This document shows positions 56,000 to 64,000 of a stretch of 64,000 bases of DNA, one piece after another. A model generated the notes under the pieces. The model searched no databases, had not been told where the DNA came from, and saw only the letters and a program-made list of their open reading frames with translations. The position numbers and the translations under genes are program-made. The stretch's first letter is position 1. Each line of letters opens with the position of its first letter. Origin of the DNA: DASXMX01 sp035483795 (GTDB lineage Bacteria > Planctomycetota > Phycisphaerae > Tepidisphaerales > Tepidisphaeraceae); assembly GCA_035483795.1 (NCBI GenBank), contig DATHPP010000425.1, forward strand, positions 1-64,000, read 5' to 3'.

Positions 56000-57153
56000 C
56001 AGGGATGGGTGATGAGGAAGATCGTCGCGGTGCCTTTGGGTCCTCCGACTTTGACCATTCCGAACGACCGATTCGGCCGCGTGCGGTACAGTTCCCAGCG
56101 CGTTTCCGGGGCATACATATGCTGGGCGAGGGCGAGACCCTGTGACATGATGGCCAAGGGATCAGCCAGGCCCGGCTGACCCGGATAGCCCACAGACCCA
56201 GAAAATCCGTAAAGACGATGATCCGAGATCAGACCCAGAAACGGCGACGACACTCCGTCATCATCGGACCCGATGAACTGATATACCGCGTTGATCGCAG
56301 CTTTTCCCGCATTCTGCGGCGATCCTACGTTGGCTTGACTTTTGGATATGCCGAACGGCTGTAGCTGGCCGCCGCCCTGGACATCGTTACCGCTGACCGG
56401 GCCGAGTTGGCCATCGACGAGGATCACTTGCCACGAATTGTTGTAGCCGCCCGATCCCGACGTAGAGAACGGCATGTAAAGACCACAGATCAGATGCCAC
56501 TGGCCATCGTTGACTACTTGGCAGCTTTGCACTCCAAACGGAATAGCGCCGCCCTCGTTGTTGTCAAACATCGTGGCCGCAGCGTTGGCGGTGTTGACGC
56601 CGGAACCATCATAAATCTGCATGATAACGCCCATCGTGTGGCCGGGATAACCGGAGTTGTCGTTGCGATCGAAGGAATAGATATATGTGTCATGCGGCGT
56701 GTCACCAGCGGTGAAGGTGAGCGCTGAGTCGCTGGTGCGTATCCAAGCCGTCGCCATGTAGGCTTGGCCAAGCACGACGGTATCGGGGATTCCTCCGAAA
56801 TCCACCGGGTCAACTGAGGTCGCAGATTGATAAGCGTAGGGCCGCGACTGAGATTGGCCAGAGAATATCCCCGCCATCCCCGCAGGATTGGGAATGCCAA
56901 ACCAACACGTTCCCATCTGAGGATCGCCGGCGTGAAGCGTGTTCACACTCGGTGTCATGTGCAGGCCATAAGGTCCGTAGTCCATCGCACACGGAGCCTT
57001 GGCCGCGTTGGACATCGGCTCCCAGATCGGCCACCAAGCGTACAGATTTTTCGCCTGGAAGCTGTCCTGATTTATGCCGACAAACTCGTCGCGGGAAGGG
57101 CGCTGATCCATCCCCTCTGAGAGGCCGACGAACTTTTTCATCAGCGGCGTCAT
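55999..57153 (-). CDS. Concanavalin/LamG-like virion protein
   Basis: The 384-residue protein starts MTPLMKKFVGLSEGMDQRPS and carries a lectin-type sandwich (ATAWIRTSDSALTFTAGDTP, then TMGVIMQIYDGSG and DGQWHLICGLYMPF, with SWQVILVDGQLG), as in host-binding or fibre proteins. It is encoded within the tail-fibre end of the late region. The longer frame upstream is a shadow of the 57158 gene. Confidence 0.62.
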   Translation of the reverse strand: MTPLMKKFVGLSEGMDQRPSRDEFVGINQDSFQAKNLYAWWPIWEPMSNAAKAPCAMDYGPYGLHMTPSVNTLHAGDPQMGTCWFGIPNPAGMAGIFSGQSQSRPYAYQSATSVDPVDFGGIPDTVVLGQAYMATAWIRTSDSALTFTAGDTPHDTYIYSFDRNDNSGYPGHTMGVIMQIYDGSGVNTANAAATMFDNNEGGAIPFGVQSCQVVNDGQWHLICGLYMPFSTSGSGGYNNSWQVILVDGQLGPVSGNDVQGGGQLQPFGISKSQANVGSPQNAGKAAINAVYQFIGSDDDGVSSPFLGLISDHRLYGFSGSVGYPGQPGLADPLAIMSQGLALAQHMYAPETRWELYRTRPNRSFGMVKVGGPKGTATIFLITHP

Positions 57154-57157
57154 GTGG

Positions 57158-57544
57158 TTACTGGTTGATGATCGCGGTCGTGACTTCCTGAGTCTGAACC
57201 TGTACCGTCCACGTCGCAACTGACCCGCCACCGGACAACACTTGTACGGCGTACTGCCCTGTCTCAAGCCGAAGACTGACCTGCTGCAAACCGCCTGACT
57301 GGCGTGGCAATCCCAGAGGTTGAAGCGGCTGCGTATCGAAGGTGTTTCCGCCGTCTGTCGAGCGATAAGCGAAGACTTGCGGTCCGGCCGAAACGTTGGT
57401 GGGGAACTGAACGATGATCGGGATCTTGATCTGCCACGCCTGCGTGATGTTGACGGTGAATGTGAAGGACGAAGATTGCCCGATGCCGATGCCGGCTTGA
57501 ATCGTCGCGGTCCAGGTTTCAACAGGTGTTGCGACGGTGCTCAT
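57158..57544 (-). CDS. Putative virion protein
   Basis: This 128-residue beta-rich protein (SSFTFTVNITQAWQIKIPII, then QQVSLRLETGQYAVQVLSGG) lies beside the lectin-like gene. Small strand-rich proteins of this kind are common in tail-tip regions. No motif. Confidence 0.5.
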   Translation of the reverse strand: MSTVATPVETWTATIQAGIGIGQSSSFTFTVNITQAWQIKIPIIVQFPTNVSAGPQVFAYRSTDGGNTFDTQPLQPLGLPRQSGGLQQVSLRLETGQYAVQVLSGGGSVATWTVQVQTQEVTTAIINQ

Positions 57545-58218
57545 CTATACCCCACTGCCATCTCTGGCTCTTGAAGTTCCACCACATCCGGGTCGTAGTC
57601 GGCCAGCGATAGCGCCCGCATTTGCAGGTGATGGCACTCGACGCGCATGGCGCAGACGGCCTTGATCTTCAGTTTCTTCAGACGCAGGAAAAACGAGTGG
57701 TCTTCACCGTAGCCGGAAATACGGGAGAACGGCTGCTCTTTCAATTCATCCTCGATTCGCTCGAACACGCTCCGCTTGACCCACAGACACCCGGCCCCGG
57801 CGGAATCGACCTCCAGGACCTCGACCGACTCATCCCATGCCCCAACCGGATGAAGCCCTTCGCCCTGCAATCGGAAAACCACCGGAGAGTGCGGCGGGTC
57901 TTTGTACTGGTAGACGGCGGTGACGACTTCCGCCCCGGTGCGATCCGCCACGTTGAGCAGCCGGTAAGCGATGTCCGGGTCGAAAGCATGGTCCGTGTCA
58001 AGCATCAGCAGCCAATCGCCCCGCATGTTGTCGGCCATGATGTTGCGGGCAACGTCGTGGATGCTCACACGCGGCGGTCGCGGGTAGTGGATGCACTCAC
58101 CGGGCAGGCAGAGGTATTGCGCGTTCCACTGGATCAGGTCGGCAAAGGAATCGACGAACGGGGAGAGAACGGCAGGCGTTCCGCCCATTCTTGCCACCGT
58201 GCCGATGTATTTGTTCAT
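57541..58218 (-). CDS. Glycosyltransferase family 2-like protein
   Basis: The 225-residue protein has NKYIGTVARMGGTPAVLSPF, then MRGDWLLMLDTDHAFDPDIA with the DTDH metal site (about residue 75), GAGCLWVKRSVFERIEDEL and a C-terminal Cys/His part. ATG 58218 overlaps the GT4 gene's stop (TGATG). It is probably coupled to that enzyme for glycan assembly. Confidence 0.72.
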   Translation of the reverse strand: MNKYIGTVARMGGTPAVLSPFVDSFADLIQWNAQYLCLPGECIHYPRPPRVSIHDVARNIMADNMRGDWLLMLDTDHAFDPDIAYRLLNVADRTGAEVVTAVYQYKDPPHSPVVFRLQGEGLHPVGAWDESVEVLEVDSAGAGCLWVKRSVFERIEDELKEQPFSRISGYGEDHSFFLRLKKLKIKAVCAMRVECHHLQMRALSLADYDPDVVELQEPEMAVGYR

Positions 58219-59408
58219 CAGGAGCACGCGACTTCCTCCATCACTTCCGCCCACTGCTCGTACTGGTCCACGATCCGCTCCCAATCGAACTTCGCGCGAG
58301 CCCATTCCATCATGGGTCCGCGTATCTGTTCTTGCAGCGACAGATCGCTCGTCAGCCTGCGGATTTCATGGACGTACTGAGCCATCACCAGCGGCTCGTT
58401 GGCGGGATCGCCGTTGATGAAGATGCCGTGCCGCACGTTGTCAGCCAGCGCCCAGAGCGGATTGGTGATGGGGATTGCCCCGCACGCCTGGGCAGACATG
58501 CAGGTAATGCAGGATGTCTCGGTAAACGTCGTCGGATAGACCCAAAGCCCCGCCGACAGGAACTCGCGGTCGAGCTGCGTCTGCCCGATTCGCCCCAGCC
58601 ACGTCACGCCCGGCTGTTCCAGTCCCGGCCCGCATTCGGCTTCGACGTTCTGCCAGTATTTGCCCTGGTCGTCTATCTCGACTGGCGGCTTTGTCCTGTC
58701 GCCGCACGCCCTACGGACGGCCCAATACTTTTTCTTGCACTTCTTGATGTTGTCCCATCCGTAGGCAACGGTGAGGGACAGTCGCGGCTCGAACTCGCGG
58801 GCACGCCGGAAGATTTTCAGGAGGGACGGGAGGCCGCGGTCGGGGCTGCTAGAGTAGATGAGTTTGAAGGGGTCACGTCCTATCTGTTTGATCCCCTCGA
58901 TTCTCTCGACGTTGATCCCATTGCTCGACAGGTGAATCTTGCCTTCAAGCGTCGGCGACCTCTGTACCAAATACTCCGCCTGCGCCTTGCACAATGCGAG
59001 ACATCGATCCAGCTTCGTAATCCGTTCGGCTGAAATGCCCTGCGGATTGTCCTTCCATCCGCTCGCGAAAAACTGATCTGGATAGCACACATCCTGACAG
59101 ACAAGCCACGTCGTCTGCTCGGGATGGTCCACGGGGAAGTTATCCAGTGCAGACGGGCAACGTGACAAAACCCACACGCCGGGAGCGGCAAAGTCGGCGG
59201 CTTCAAGCGGAAGCCAGCGGGCGTTGCCGTCGTATTCGGGGCAGTTGTCGCGGAGCGGGGCGTAGACCGTGACGACGTGCCCGCGAGCGGCAAGACGACG
59301 GGCCATCTCGACAACCGAAGTCTCAGAGCCGCCTATCCCCGGATTCTCCGGGCTGCGGTGGTCCCACTTCTCAAAGTGGATCGGGCAGTAGAAATAAAAG
59401 GTGCGCAT
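58218..59408 (-). CDS. Glycosyltransferase family 4-like protein
   Basis: The 396-residue GT-B protein has PGIGGSETSVVEMARRLAAR near residue 23, LIYSSSPDRGLPSLLKIFRR as the start of the C-terminal domain, and FTETSCITCMSAQACGAIPI, the E-x7-E-type donor site region. Such enzymes transfer hexoses to glycans. It follows the giant fibre gene by a one-base overlap, so it may decorate the fibre. Confidence 0.82.
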   Translation of the reverse strand: MRTFYFYCPIHFEKWDHRSPENPGIGGSETSVVEMARRLAARGHVVTVYAPLRDNCPEYDGNARWLPLEAADFAAPGVWVLSRCPSALDNFPVDHPEQTTWLVCQDVCYPDQFFASGWKDNPQGISAERITKLDRCLALCKAQAEYLVQRSPTLEGKIHLSSNGINVERIEGIKQIGRDPFKLIYSSSPDRGLPSLLKIFRRAREFEPRLSLTVAYGWDNIKKCKKKYWAVRRACGDRTKPPVEIDDQGKYWQNVEAECGPGLEQPGVTWLGRIGQTQLDREFLSAGLWVYPTTFTETSCITCMSAQACGAIPITNPLWALADNVRHGIFINGDPANEPLVMAQYVHEIRRLTSDLSLQEQIRGPMMEWARAKFDWERIVDQYEQWAEVMEEVACS

Positions 59409-62400
59409 CAGACGCGGTTGTTGGCGAATTCCAGCCAGGTCTTGAACAGGCTCCCGGCGGTGCTGATCTGAGAGAAGGCGATGGCGCCGTTGGCTTGGCC
59501 GGCGTTGTTCAGGTACGTCGAAGCGGGCGAGTAGGTGGCGCTGAACGAACCGTGGCCCGGCGAAGGTGCCATAGTGGCGGCGCTGCCCTGTCCCATCCGG
59601 CCAAGAGAAGACGCGAGCGAATTGGTGAAGCCGACGTAAGTCAACTGGCCGCTGAGCGTGAGGTTCGAGGCGTTGACCGACAGGGTGAAGGTTCTCCCGG
59701 CCGCGCCGCTGGTGCTGGCAGATGAACTGCTCGACGACGTGCTCGACGCCATGTTGACGCCGATCCAGTAATCGCCCGGTGAAAGGGAAGATGCGAAGGC
59801 GAGAGGCACGATCTTGTTGGAGGCCCAAGCCGTCGTCGCCATCCAGGTTCCGGTCAACGAGAAGGAAGACGTGGCGCCGGTCGCCCCAGTGGTGCTGCTG
59901 GAGTTGCTGATGCTGCTGGTCCATGATCCGTAGCCGGGCGCCCAGGTGGTGATGGTCGTCGCCGCGTTGATCGTCGTCATCGTGTTGCTGGTCAACGATG
60001 GGAAAGAGACGGTCGCGGCGGCGCTGGAGCTGATGCTGATGGTGCTGTTGGTGACGTTGAAGGCGTAGGTGTGACCCTCATAGGTAACGAAGGAATTCCG
60101 CGTCGAGGCGAAGGTCCACAGTTCATCGGTGAAGCCGCCCGAGCCCCGGCTGAACAGGTACAGGTCCACCAGGTTGGAGTTGGTGAAAGAGTAGGAGGCG
60201 TTGGCGTTGAAGCTGCTCGCCCCGCCGTTGCTGAACGTGACCGTGTTCGCCGCCGAGGTGCTAGTCAGGCTGGCGCTGGCGATGACGTTGACGACGTTGA
60301 AACTGAGGTAATTGTCGAGGCGGAAGGGCTGGAGGAACATCGTCCCCAAACCGCCGCTGGTCGTCGCCGAGCCGACATTGAATTCGTAAGGCTCGAAATA
60401 CGAATTGGTGTAAGCGGGGACGCCGATGGAGATGGTGCTGGCATTGACGCTGATGGAGACCAGACCCGTGCCGGAGAGTGATGAAGTCTGCGGGACGGAG
60501 ACGACCCAGCCGGAATTCGAGGCCGCGATCGAGCATGCCCCGCTCCCGGCCATGGAAATACTTCGGGCATCATAGCTTCCCGATGAAGTTCCGAAGGTGT
60601 TCGAGGAAGCGTAGACGCTGCCGGTTTGATTCGTCTGCGAGGCGGCCGAGATCGTCACCGACTGGCCGTTCTGGCTGAGCGTGACGTTGTTCCCGCCCGC
60701 CAGAATCGCGGTGCCGCTGGAGATGAGGGCATAGCCAGCGCCGGCTGAGGTCGAGTTCCCGGCCAGGCTCAGGTCAACGCAGTTCTGGGTTTGCACCGTC
60801 TGCGTGAAGGCCGACACGGTGACGGAATTCCCGTTCTGCGAAAGCGTGACATTGTTCCCACCAGCCAGGACAAGCGTACCGCTGGAGACCAGAACGTAAC
60901 CGGCCCCGGCTGAGGTCGAGTTTCCCGAGAGCGTGACATCGACGCAATTCTGTGTCTGCACCGTCTGCGTGAAGGCCGAGACCGTGACCGCGTTGCCGTT
61001 CTGGCTCAGGGTGACGTTGTTGCCACCGGCCAGGGTCATCGTGCCCGAGGAGATCAGGACATAACCAGCTCCTGCGGAGGTCGAGTTGCCGGCGAGCGTG
61101 GCATCGACACAGTTCTGGGTCTGCACGCTCTGCGAAGCGGTTGCGGTGATGGTCGAGCCGTTGAGGCCGAAGCTGACGTTGTTGGAGTTGGAGAAGACGA
61201 CGCTGCCGAGATTGCCACTATTAGCGCCCGCTGAGAAATTCACCGGAGCGGCAGCGGCGTTGGCACCGGAGATGGTGACCGACTGGCCGTTTTGCGAGAG
61301 CGTGATGTTGTTGCCGCCCGCCAGGATCGCCGTGCCGCTGGAAATCAGGATGTAACCGGCGCCGGCGGAAGTCGAGTTGCCCGACAAACTCAAGTCCACG
61401 CAATTCTGCGTCTGCACCGTTTGCGTCGGCGCGGAGATGATCCAGCCGGAGTTGGTCGCCGCGACACTGACCGCGCCGCTGCCGGCGATGCTGATCGACC
61501 GCGCATCATACGTCCCCGAGGTGCTGCTGAACGTGTTGCTGGAAGCGTAGAGGTTGCCGGTCTGATTAGTCTGGGCGACCGCGTTGGCAGCCGAGACCGT
61601 GACCGAATTCCCGTTCTGGCTGAGCGTGATATTGTTTCCACCGGCCAGGACCATCGTGCCACTGGAAATCAGGACATAGCCAGCCCCGGCCGAGGTGGAG
61701 TTGCCCGACAGCGTCACATCGACGCAATTCTGGGTCTGGACCGTCTGACTGGCGGCCGAGACGGTGACCGCGTTGCCGTTCTGGCTTAGGGTGACGTTGT
61801 TACCGCCCGCCAGCGTCATCGTGCCCGAGGAAATCAGGGCATAGCCGGCCCCGGCCGAGGTCGAGTTGCCCGCGAGGGTGGCATCGACACAGTTCTGGGT
61901 TTGAACAGTCTGCGCCGGCGCGGAAATCACCCACCCGGAATTCGAGGCCGCCACCGAGACTGCGCCACTGCCCGCGATGGAAATGCTCCGGGCGTCGTAG
62001 GTGCCCGAAGAAGTGCCGAAGGTATTGCTCGAAGCATAGACGTTGCCCGATTGATTGCTCTGGGCGGCGAAGCTGGCGGTCGCGGTAATCGTCGAGCCGC
62101 TGAGTCCGAAACTGACGTTGTTTGAGTTGGAGAAGGTGACCGCCGAGAGATTGTTCGAGGTCGCGCCGGCTGACAGGTTGATATTGCTGATCGTGGCGGC
62201 ATTCGACTGCATTGCCGTCGTCAGATAAGGCCCCGGCGATTGATAGTTGGTCGCGACGGTCGCCGTCAGCGTTGAGCCAGTCAGCCCGAAGGAGACGCCG
62301 TTGGAATTCGAGAACGTAAGAGCCGACAGGTTATTGGAAGTCGCGCCCGCCGAAATGTTGACGTTGGAGATCGTCGCCGCGTTCGACTGCATCGCCGTCG

Positions 62401-62920
62401 TCAGATAGGGCGGCAGATTTACACTGACCCCGCTGGTATTGACGGTGATCGAGCCGCCGGTGATCGCGCCGTTCACCCCCGCGTAGTTGCTGGAATTCTG
62501 CGACAGGTCCGCCGTGGTCAGGTAGGGCGGCAGGTTGACCGACACACCCGAGGTGTTCACCGTGATCGAGCCGCCGGTGATCGCGCCGTTCGTCCCGGCA
62601 AACGCCGTTTCGATGTCGGTGATCGTCTTGACGGTGATGGTCGCGGCGATCTGATCGCCCACCACAATCGAGCGGGCCGAGGTTCCTTCCTGGGTTCGGA
62701 CGATGGTCAGCGTGTCGGTCGAGACGTTGGTGACGCGGACGATCTCGGCATTGCTGGCCATCGGGATCGAGCCGGTCGGCCAGACGGTGGCATTGAACGG
62801 CACCGGGGGGAAAAGGCTGCCGCCACCGGCCGAAACGACCAGGGTGGTGCCGCTGGACGCCGGCGCGGGCGCAGTGGCAACCAAGGTATACGCGAGGTTC
62901 TTGTGTTGATCGAAGGGCAT
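59408..62920 (-). CDS. Giant repetitive tail-fibre-like protein
   Basis: The protein has 1170 residues. The N-terminal 125 residues look like a fibre attachment part (NAEIVRVTNVSTDTLTIVRT). The body is almost wholly Ser/Thr/Asn/Gly repeats: six copies of a roughly 48-residue unit containing QNCVD...GNSTSAGAGY...LAGGNN, three of SSNTFGTSSGTYDARSISIA type, and duplicates of GAITGGSITVNTSGVSVNLP. The last 350 residues are also Ser/Thr-rich beta. It probably forms a long trimeric fibre. Ser/Thr density makes it a good acceptor for the nearby glycosyltransferases. Confidence 0.75.
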   Translation of the reverse strand: MPFDQHKNLAYTLVATAPAPASSGTTLVVSAGGGSLFPPVPFNATVWPTGSIPMASNAEIVRVTNVSTDTLTIVRTQEGTSARSIVVGDQIAATITVKTITDIETAFAGTNGAITGGSITVNTSGVSVNLPPYLTTADLSQNSSNYAGVNGAITGGSITVNTSGVSVNLPPYLTTAMQSNAATISNVNISAGATSNNLSALTFSNSNGVSFGLTGSTLTATVATNYQSPGPYLTTAMQSNAATISNINLSAGATSNNLSAVTFSNSNNVSFGLSGSTITATASFAAQSNQSGNVYASSNTFGTSSGTYDARSISIAGSGAVSVAASNSGWVISAPAQTVQTQNCVDATLAGNSTSAGAGYALISSGTMTLAGGNNVTLSQNGNAVTVSAASQTVQTQNCVDVTLSGNSTSAGAGYVLISSGTMVLAGGNNITLSQNGNSVTVSAANAVAQTNQTGNLYASSNTFSSTSGTYDARSISIAGSGAVSVAATNSGWIISAPTQTVQTQNCVDLSLSGNSTSAGAGYILISSGTAILAGGNNITLSQNGQSVTISGANAAAAPVNFSAGANSGNLGSVVFSNSNNVSFGLNGSTITATASQSVQTQNCVDATLAGNSTSAGAGYVLISSGTMTLAGGNNVTLSQNGNAVTVSAFTQTVQTQNCVDVTLSGNSTSAGAGYVLVSSGTLVLAGGNNVTLSQNGNSVTVSAFTQTVQTQNCVDLSLAGNSTSAGAGYALISSGTAILAGGNNVTLSQNGQSVTISAASQTNQTGSVYASSNTFGTSSGSYDARSISMAGSGACSIAASNSGWVVSVPQTSSLSGTGLVSISVNASTISIGVPAYTNSYFEPYEFNVGSATTSGGLGTMFLQPFRLDNYLSFNVVNVIASASLTSTSAANTVTFSNGGASSFNANASYSFTNSNLVDLYLFSRGSGGFTDELWTFASTRNSFVTYEGHTYAFNVTNSTISISSSAAATVSFPSLTSNTMTTINAATTITTWAPGYGSWTSSISNSSSTTGATGATSSFSLTGTWMATTAWASNKIVPLAFASSLSPGDYWIGVNMASSTSSSSSSASTSGAAGRTFTLSVNASNLTLSGQLTYVGFTNSLASSLGRMGQGSAATMAPSPGHGSFSATYSPASTYLNNAGQANGAIAFSQISTAGSLFKTWLEFANNRV

Positions 62921-62936
62921 CGCTCAAAGGTGAAAG

Positions 62937-63347
62937 TCAGTTGATGACCACCATTGCACTCGCGCCGGCCGGGGGAAGCTGCACGGTGAAATTGGCGGCG
63001 CTGACGGCAAAGTCGCTGCCGAAGTTGATGACCGCAATCGCGTTGTTGGAGCGGGTGGCGTTGTAGATCAAGGCCCCTCGCGCTGTGAACGTCGCCATCG
63101 TCCACACGGGATTGTTCCAGCTCAGATAAGCCGAATCGCCTGACAATCCCGCCGCGTAACCCGAAAGCGCCATCCCCCCAGCCGTGTAGCCGCTGCCGAC
63201 CACTTCACCGGCTGAGGTGTAAGCCGTCGTCGTCTTGTCCAGGTTCGCGCTTGAGGTGTACAGCGCGATCATGTACTGATCGCCCGGCTGGTGCAGCCCG
63301 GCCTGGAAATCCTGCTTGGCCTGATCGGTGAACGCGTGGGTGATCAT
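62937..63347 (-). CDS. Virion protein of the fibre region
   Basis: The 136-residue protein begins HAFTDQAKQDFQAGLHQPGD and has TYTSAGEVVGSGYTAGGMAL-like strand runs that recur in phage fibre-adjacent proteins. It overlaps the 63344 gene by four bases. Likely structural. Confidence 0.6.
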   Translation of the reverse strand: MITHAFTDQAKQDFQAGLHQPGDQYMIALYTSSANLDKTTTAYTSAGEVVGSGYTAGGMALSGYAAGLSGDSAYLSWNNPVWTMATFTARGALIYNATRSNNAIAVINFGSDFAVSAANFTVQLPPAGASAMVVIN

Positions 63348-63742
63348 TCATCGCCGTCGTCGTTGTCGCTGCCGCCGATCTGGAGATCGATTTTAATTTG
63401 GTGCCCATTGTTCTCCACCTTATATGGGCCGTCACTAAACCGGTGTCCGCCCACGATGACATCGCCGCAGCTCACGTAATAGCCGTAGACGTTCTCCGGG
63501 GGCTGGGGCGAGGTGGAGCGGAAAATCTGCTGCGGATAAACGATCGCCGGCTCTCCCTCGTTTTGCACTTCGCGCCAGCGGGCGGGGTCGAGCGGAATCG
63601 GCGAGTAGCCCAGGAAATTCGGTTGGGTGAAGAAATTCTCCTCGAAGTCCGGACGCACGTCGTTGCCGAACAGGCGCAGGACCAGGTCGTTGCGGGCGGT
63701 GAGTCCGCGCAGACAGAGCACGATTGCAGCGCGGGTGAGCAT
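63344..63742 (-). CDS. Putative virion protein
   Basis: The 132-residue protein has a helical start (RAAIVLCLRGLTARNDLVLR) and a beta-rich body (PQQIFRSTSPQPPENVYGYY, then DGPYKVENNGHQIKIDLQIG). Its position ahead of the fibre genes suggests a tail-tip or adaptor role. No firm family. Confidence 0.5.
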   Translation of the reverse strand: MLTRAAIVLCLRGLTARNDLVLRLFGNDVRPDFEENFFTQPNFLGYSPIPLDPARWREVQNEGEPAIVYPQQIFRSTSPQPPENVYGYYVSCGDVIVGGHRFSDGPYKVENNGHQIKIDLQIGGSDNDDGDE

Positions 63743-63745
63743 CGA

Positions 63746-64000
63746 TTACTTTTCCCCGCCGGACGCCTCATCAGGCGGATTCGGCTCCACGGTAGGTTCG
63801 GGAGGCGCCGGGGGGGGCGAGGCGGGAAGAATGGGCGTTGGGTTCTGGGTAGTGATCTCGTCGCGGAATCCGGTGACCGTTCCATCGGCATCGCGGATGA
63901 AATGACGGGTCATTCCCGACGTCTCGTCTTTCACTTCCGAAGTCAATCCATCGGCATCGCGGACGATCGTATGAATCCCCGGAGCGCGAGGCGGCACGGT
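63746..64000 (-). CDS. Partial protein cut by the window end
   Basis: At least 85 residues of a minus-strand gene that starts beyond the window. The visible part has short repeats (RDADGLTSEVKDETSG and RDADGTVTGFRDE) and a Pro/Glu-rich tail, as in linker ends of virion proteins. GTG 63997 is an internal candidate start. Confidence 0.45.
   Translation of the reverse strand, partial: TVPPRAPGIHTIVRDADGLTSEVKDETSGMTRHFIRDADGTVTGFRDEITTQNPTPILPASPPPAPPEPTVEPNPPDEASGGEK

Noticed and set aside
59409..59924. N-terminal extension of the GT4 frame
   Set aside because: It is an antiphase shadow of the repetitive fibre gene (His/Gln/Arg-rich); the GT4 fold starts at ATG 59408.
1..64000. tRNA or rRNA genes
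   Set aside because: I saw no tRNA-like cloverleaf or rRNA signature when reading the gaps; a tRNAscan-SE run would settle it.

Overview
The window looks like a large segment (about 64 kb, GC-rich) of a tailed-phage genome or prophage. The host is probably a planctomycete or relative. That is an inference from the integrase type, the prepilin, the DUF5672/DUF5131/DUF2190 proteins and dense intergenic heptad repeats. Virion genes visible on the minus strand, in transcription order, are: a structural protein cut by the window end, tail-fibre genes, a lectin-like structural protein, a prohead-protease-like gene, a major capsid protein, a DUF2190 decoration protein, head-tail joining candidates, a tail-tube protein, a tail assembly chaperone with a -1 slippery site, a minor tail Z-like protein and a tape-measure-like protein. 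Terminase, portal, endolysin and a clear holin were not found.

Positions 1-9650 (plus strand) form an early/replication module. It starts with the end of a frameshifted tyrosine integrase, followed by closely packed small phage genes (DUF5131, zinc ribbons). Next come a lambda-O-like initiator carrying palindromic repeats inside its own gene, a DnaC/IstB-like helicase loader, a phage-borne csrA, and more small genes that often overlap by ATGA. A convergent hairpin near 9700 separates this module from the late region.

Positions 9741-64000 (mostly minus strand) are the late region. Its most striking property is that virion genes are interleaved with about fifteen glycosyltransferase-like genes, about seven methyltransferase-like proteins or domains, a sulfotransferase-like domain and two phosphatases. 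No nucleotide-sugar synthesis genes are seen, so a decoration system using host sugar donors is the natural reading.

Short plus-strand accessory islands interrupt the late region: 14944-15581, 18617-21304 (secreted protein, tape-measure remnant, membrane peptide, prepilin), 21946-22749, 25320-25595, 29326-30973, 31612-31797, 37768-38244, 46747-47318 and 52532-53320. Several are preceded by what I think is the main novelty: a promoter-proximal pseudoknotted leader RNA. Two copies (29213-29303 and 52420-52505) are clearly homologous and show compensatory base changes. Others at 46628-46735, 19730-19844 and possibly 7563-7622 share the topology.

Intergenic spaces carry two repeat styles. One is 7-bp tandem repeats (GTCAYTK units) in inverted arms. 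The other is polypurine/polypyrimidine arrays, some of which have extended or interrupted genes.
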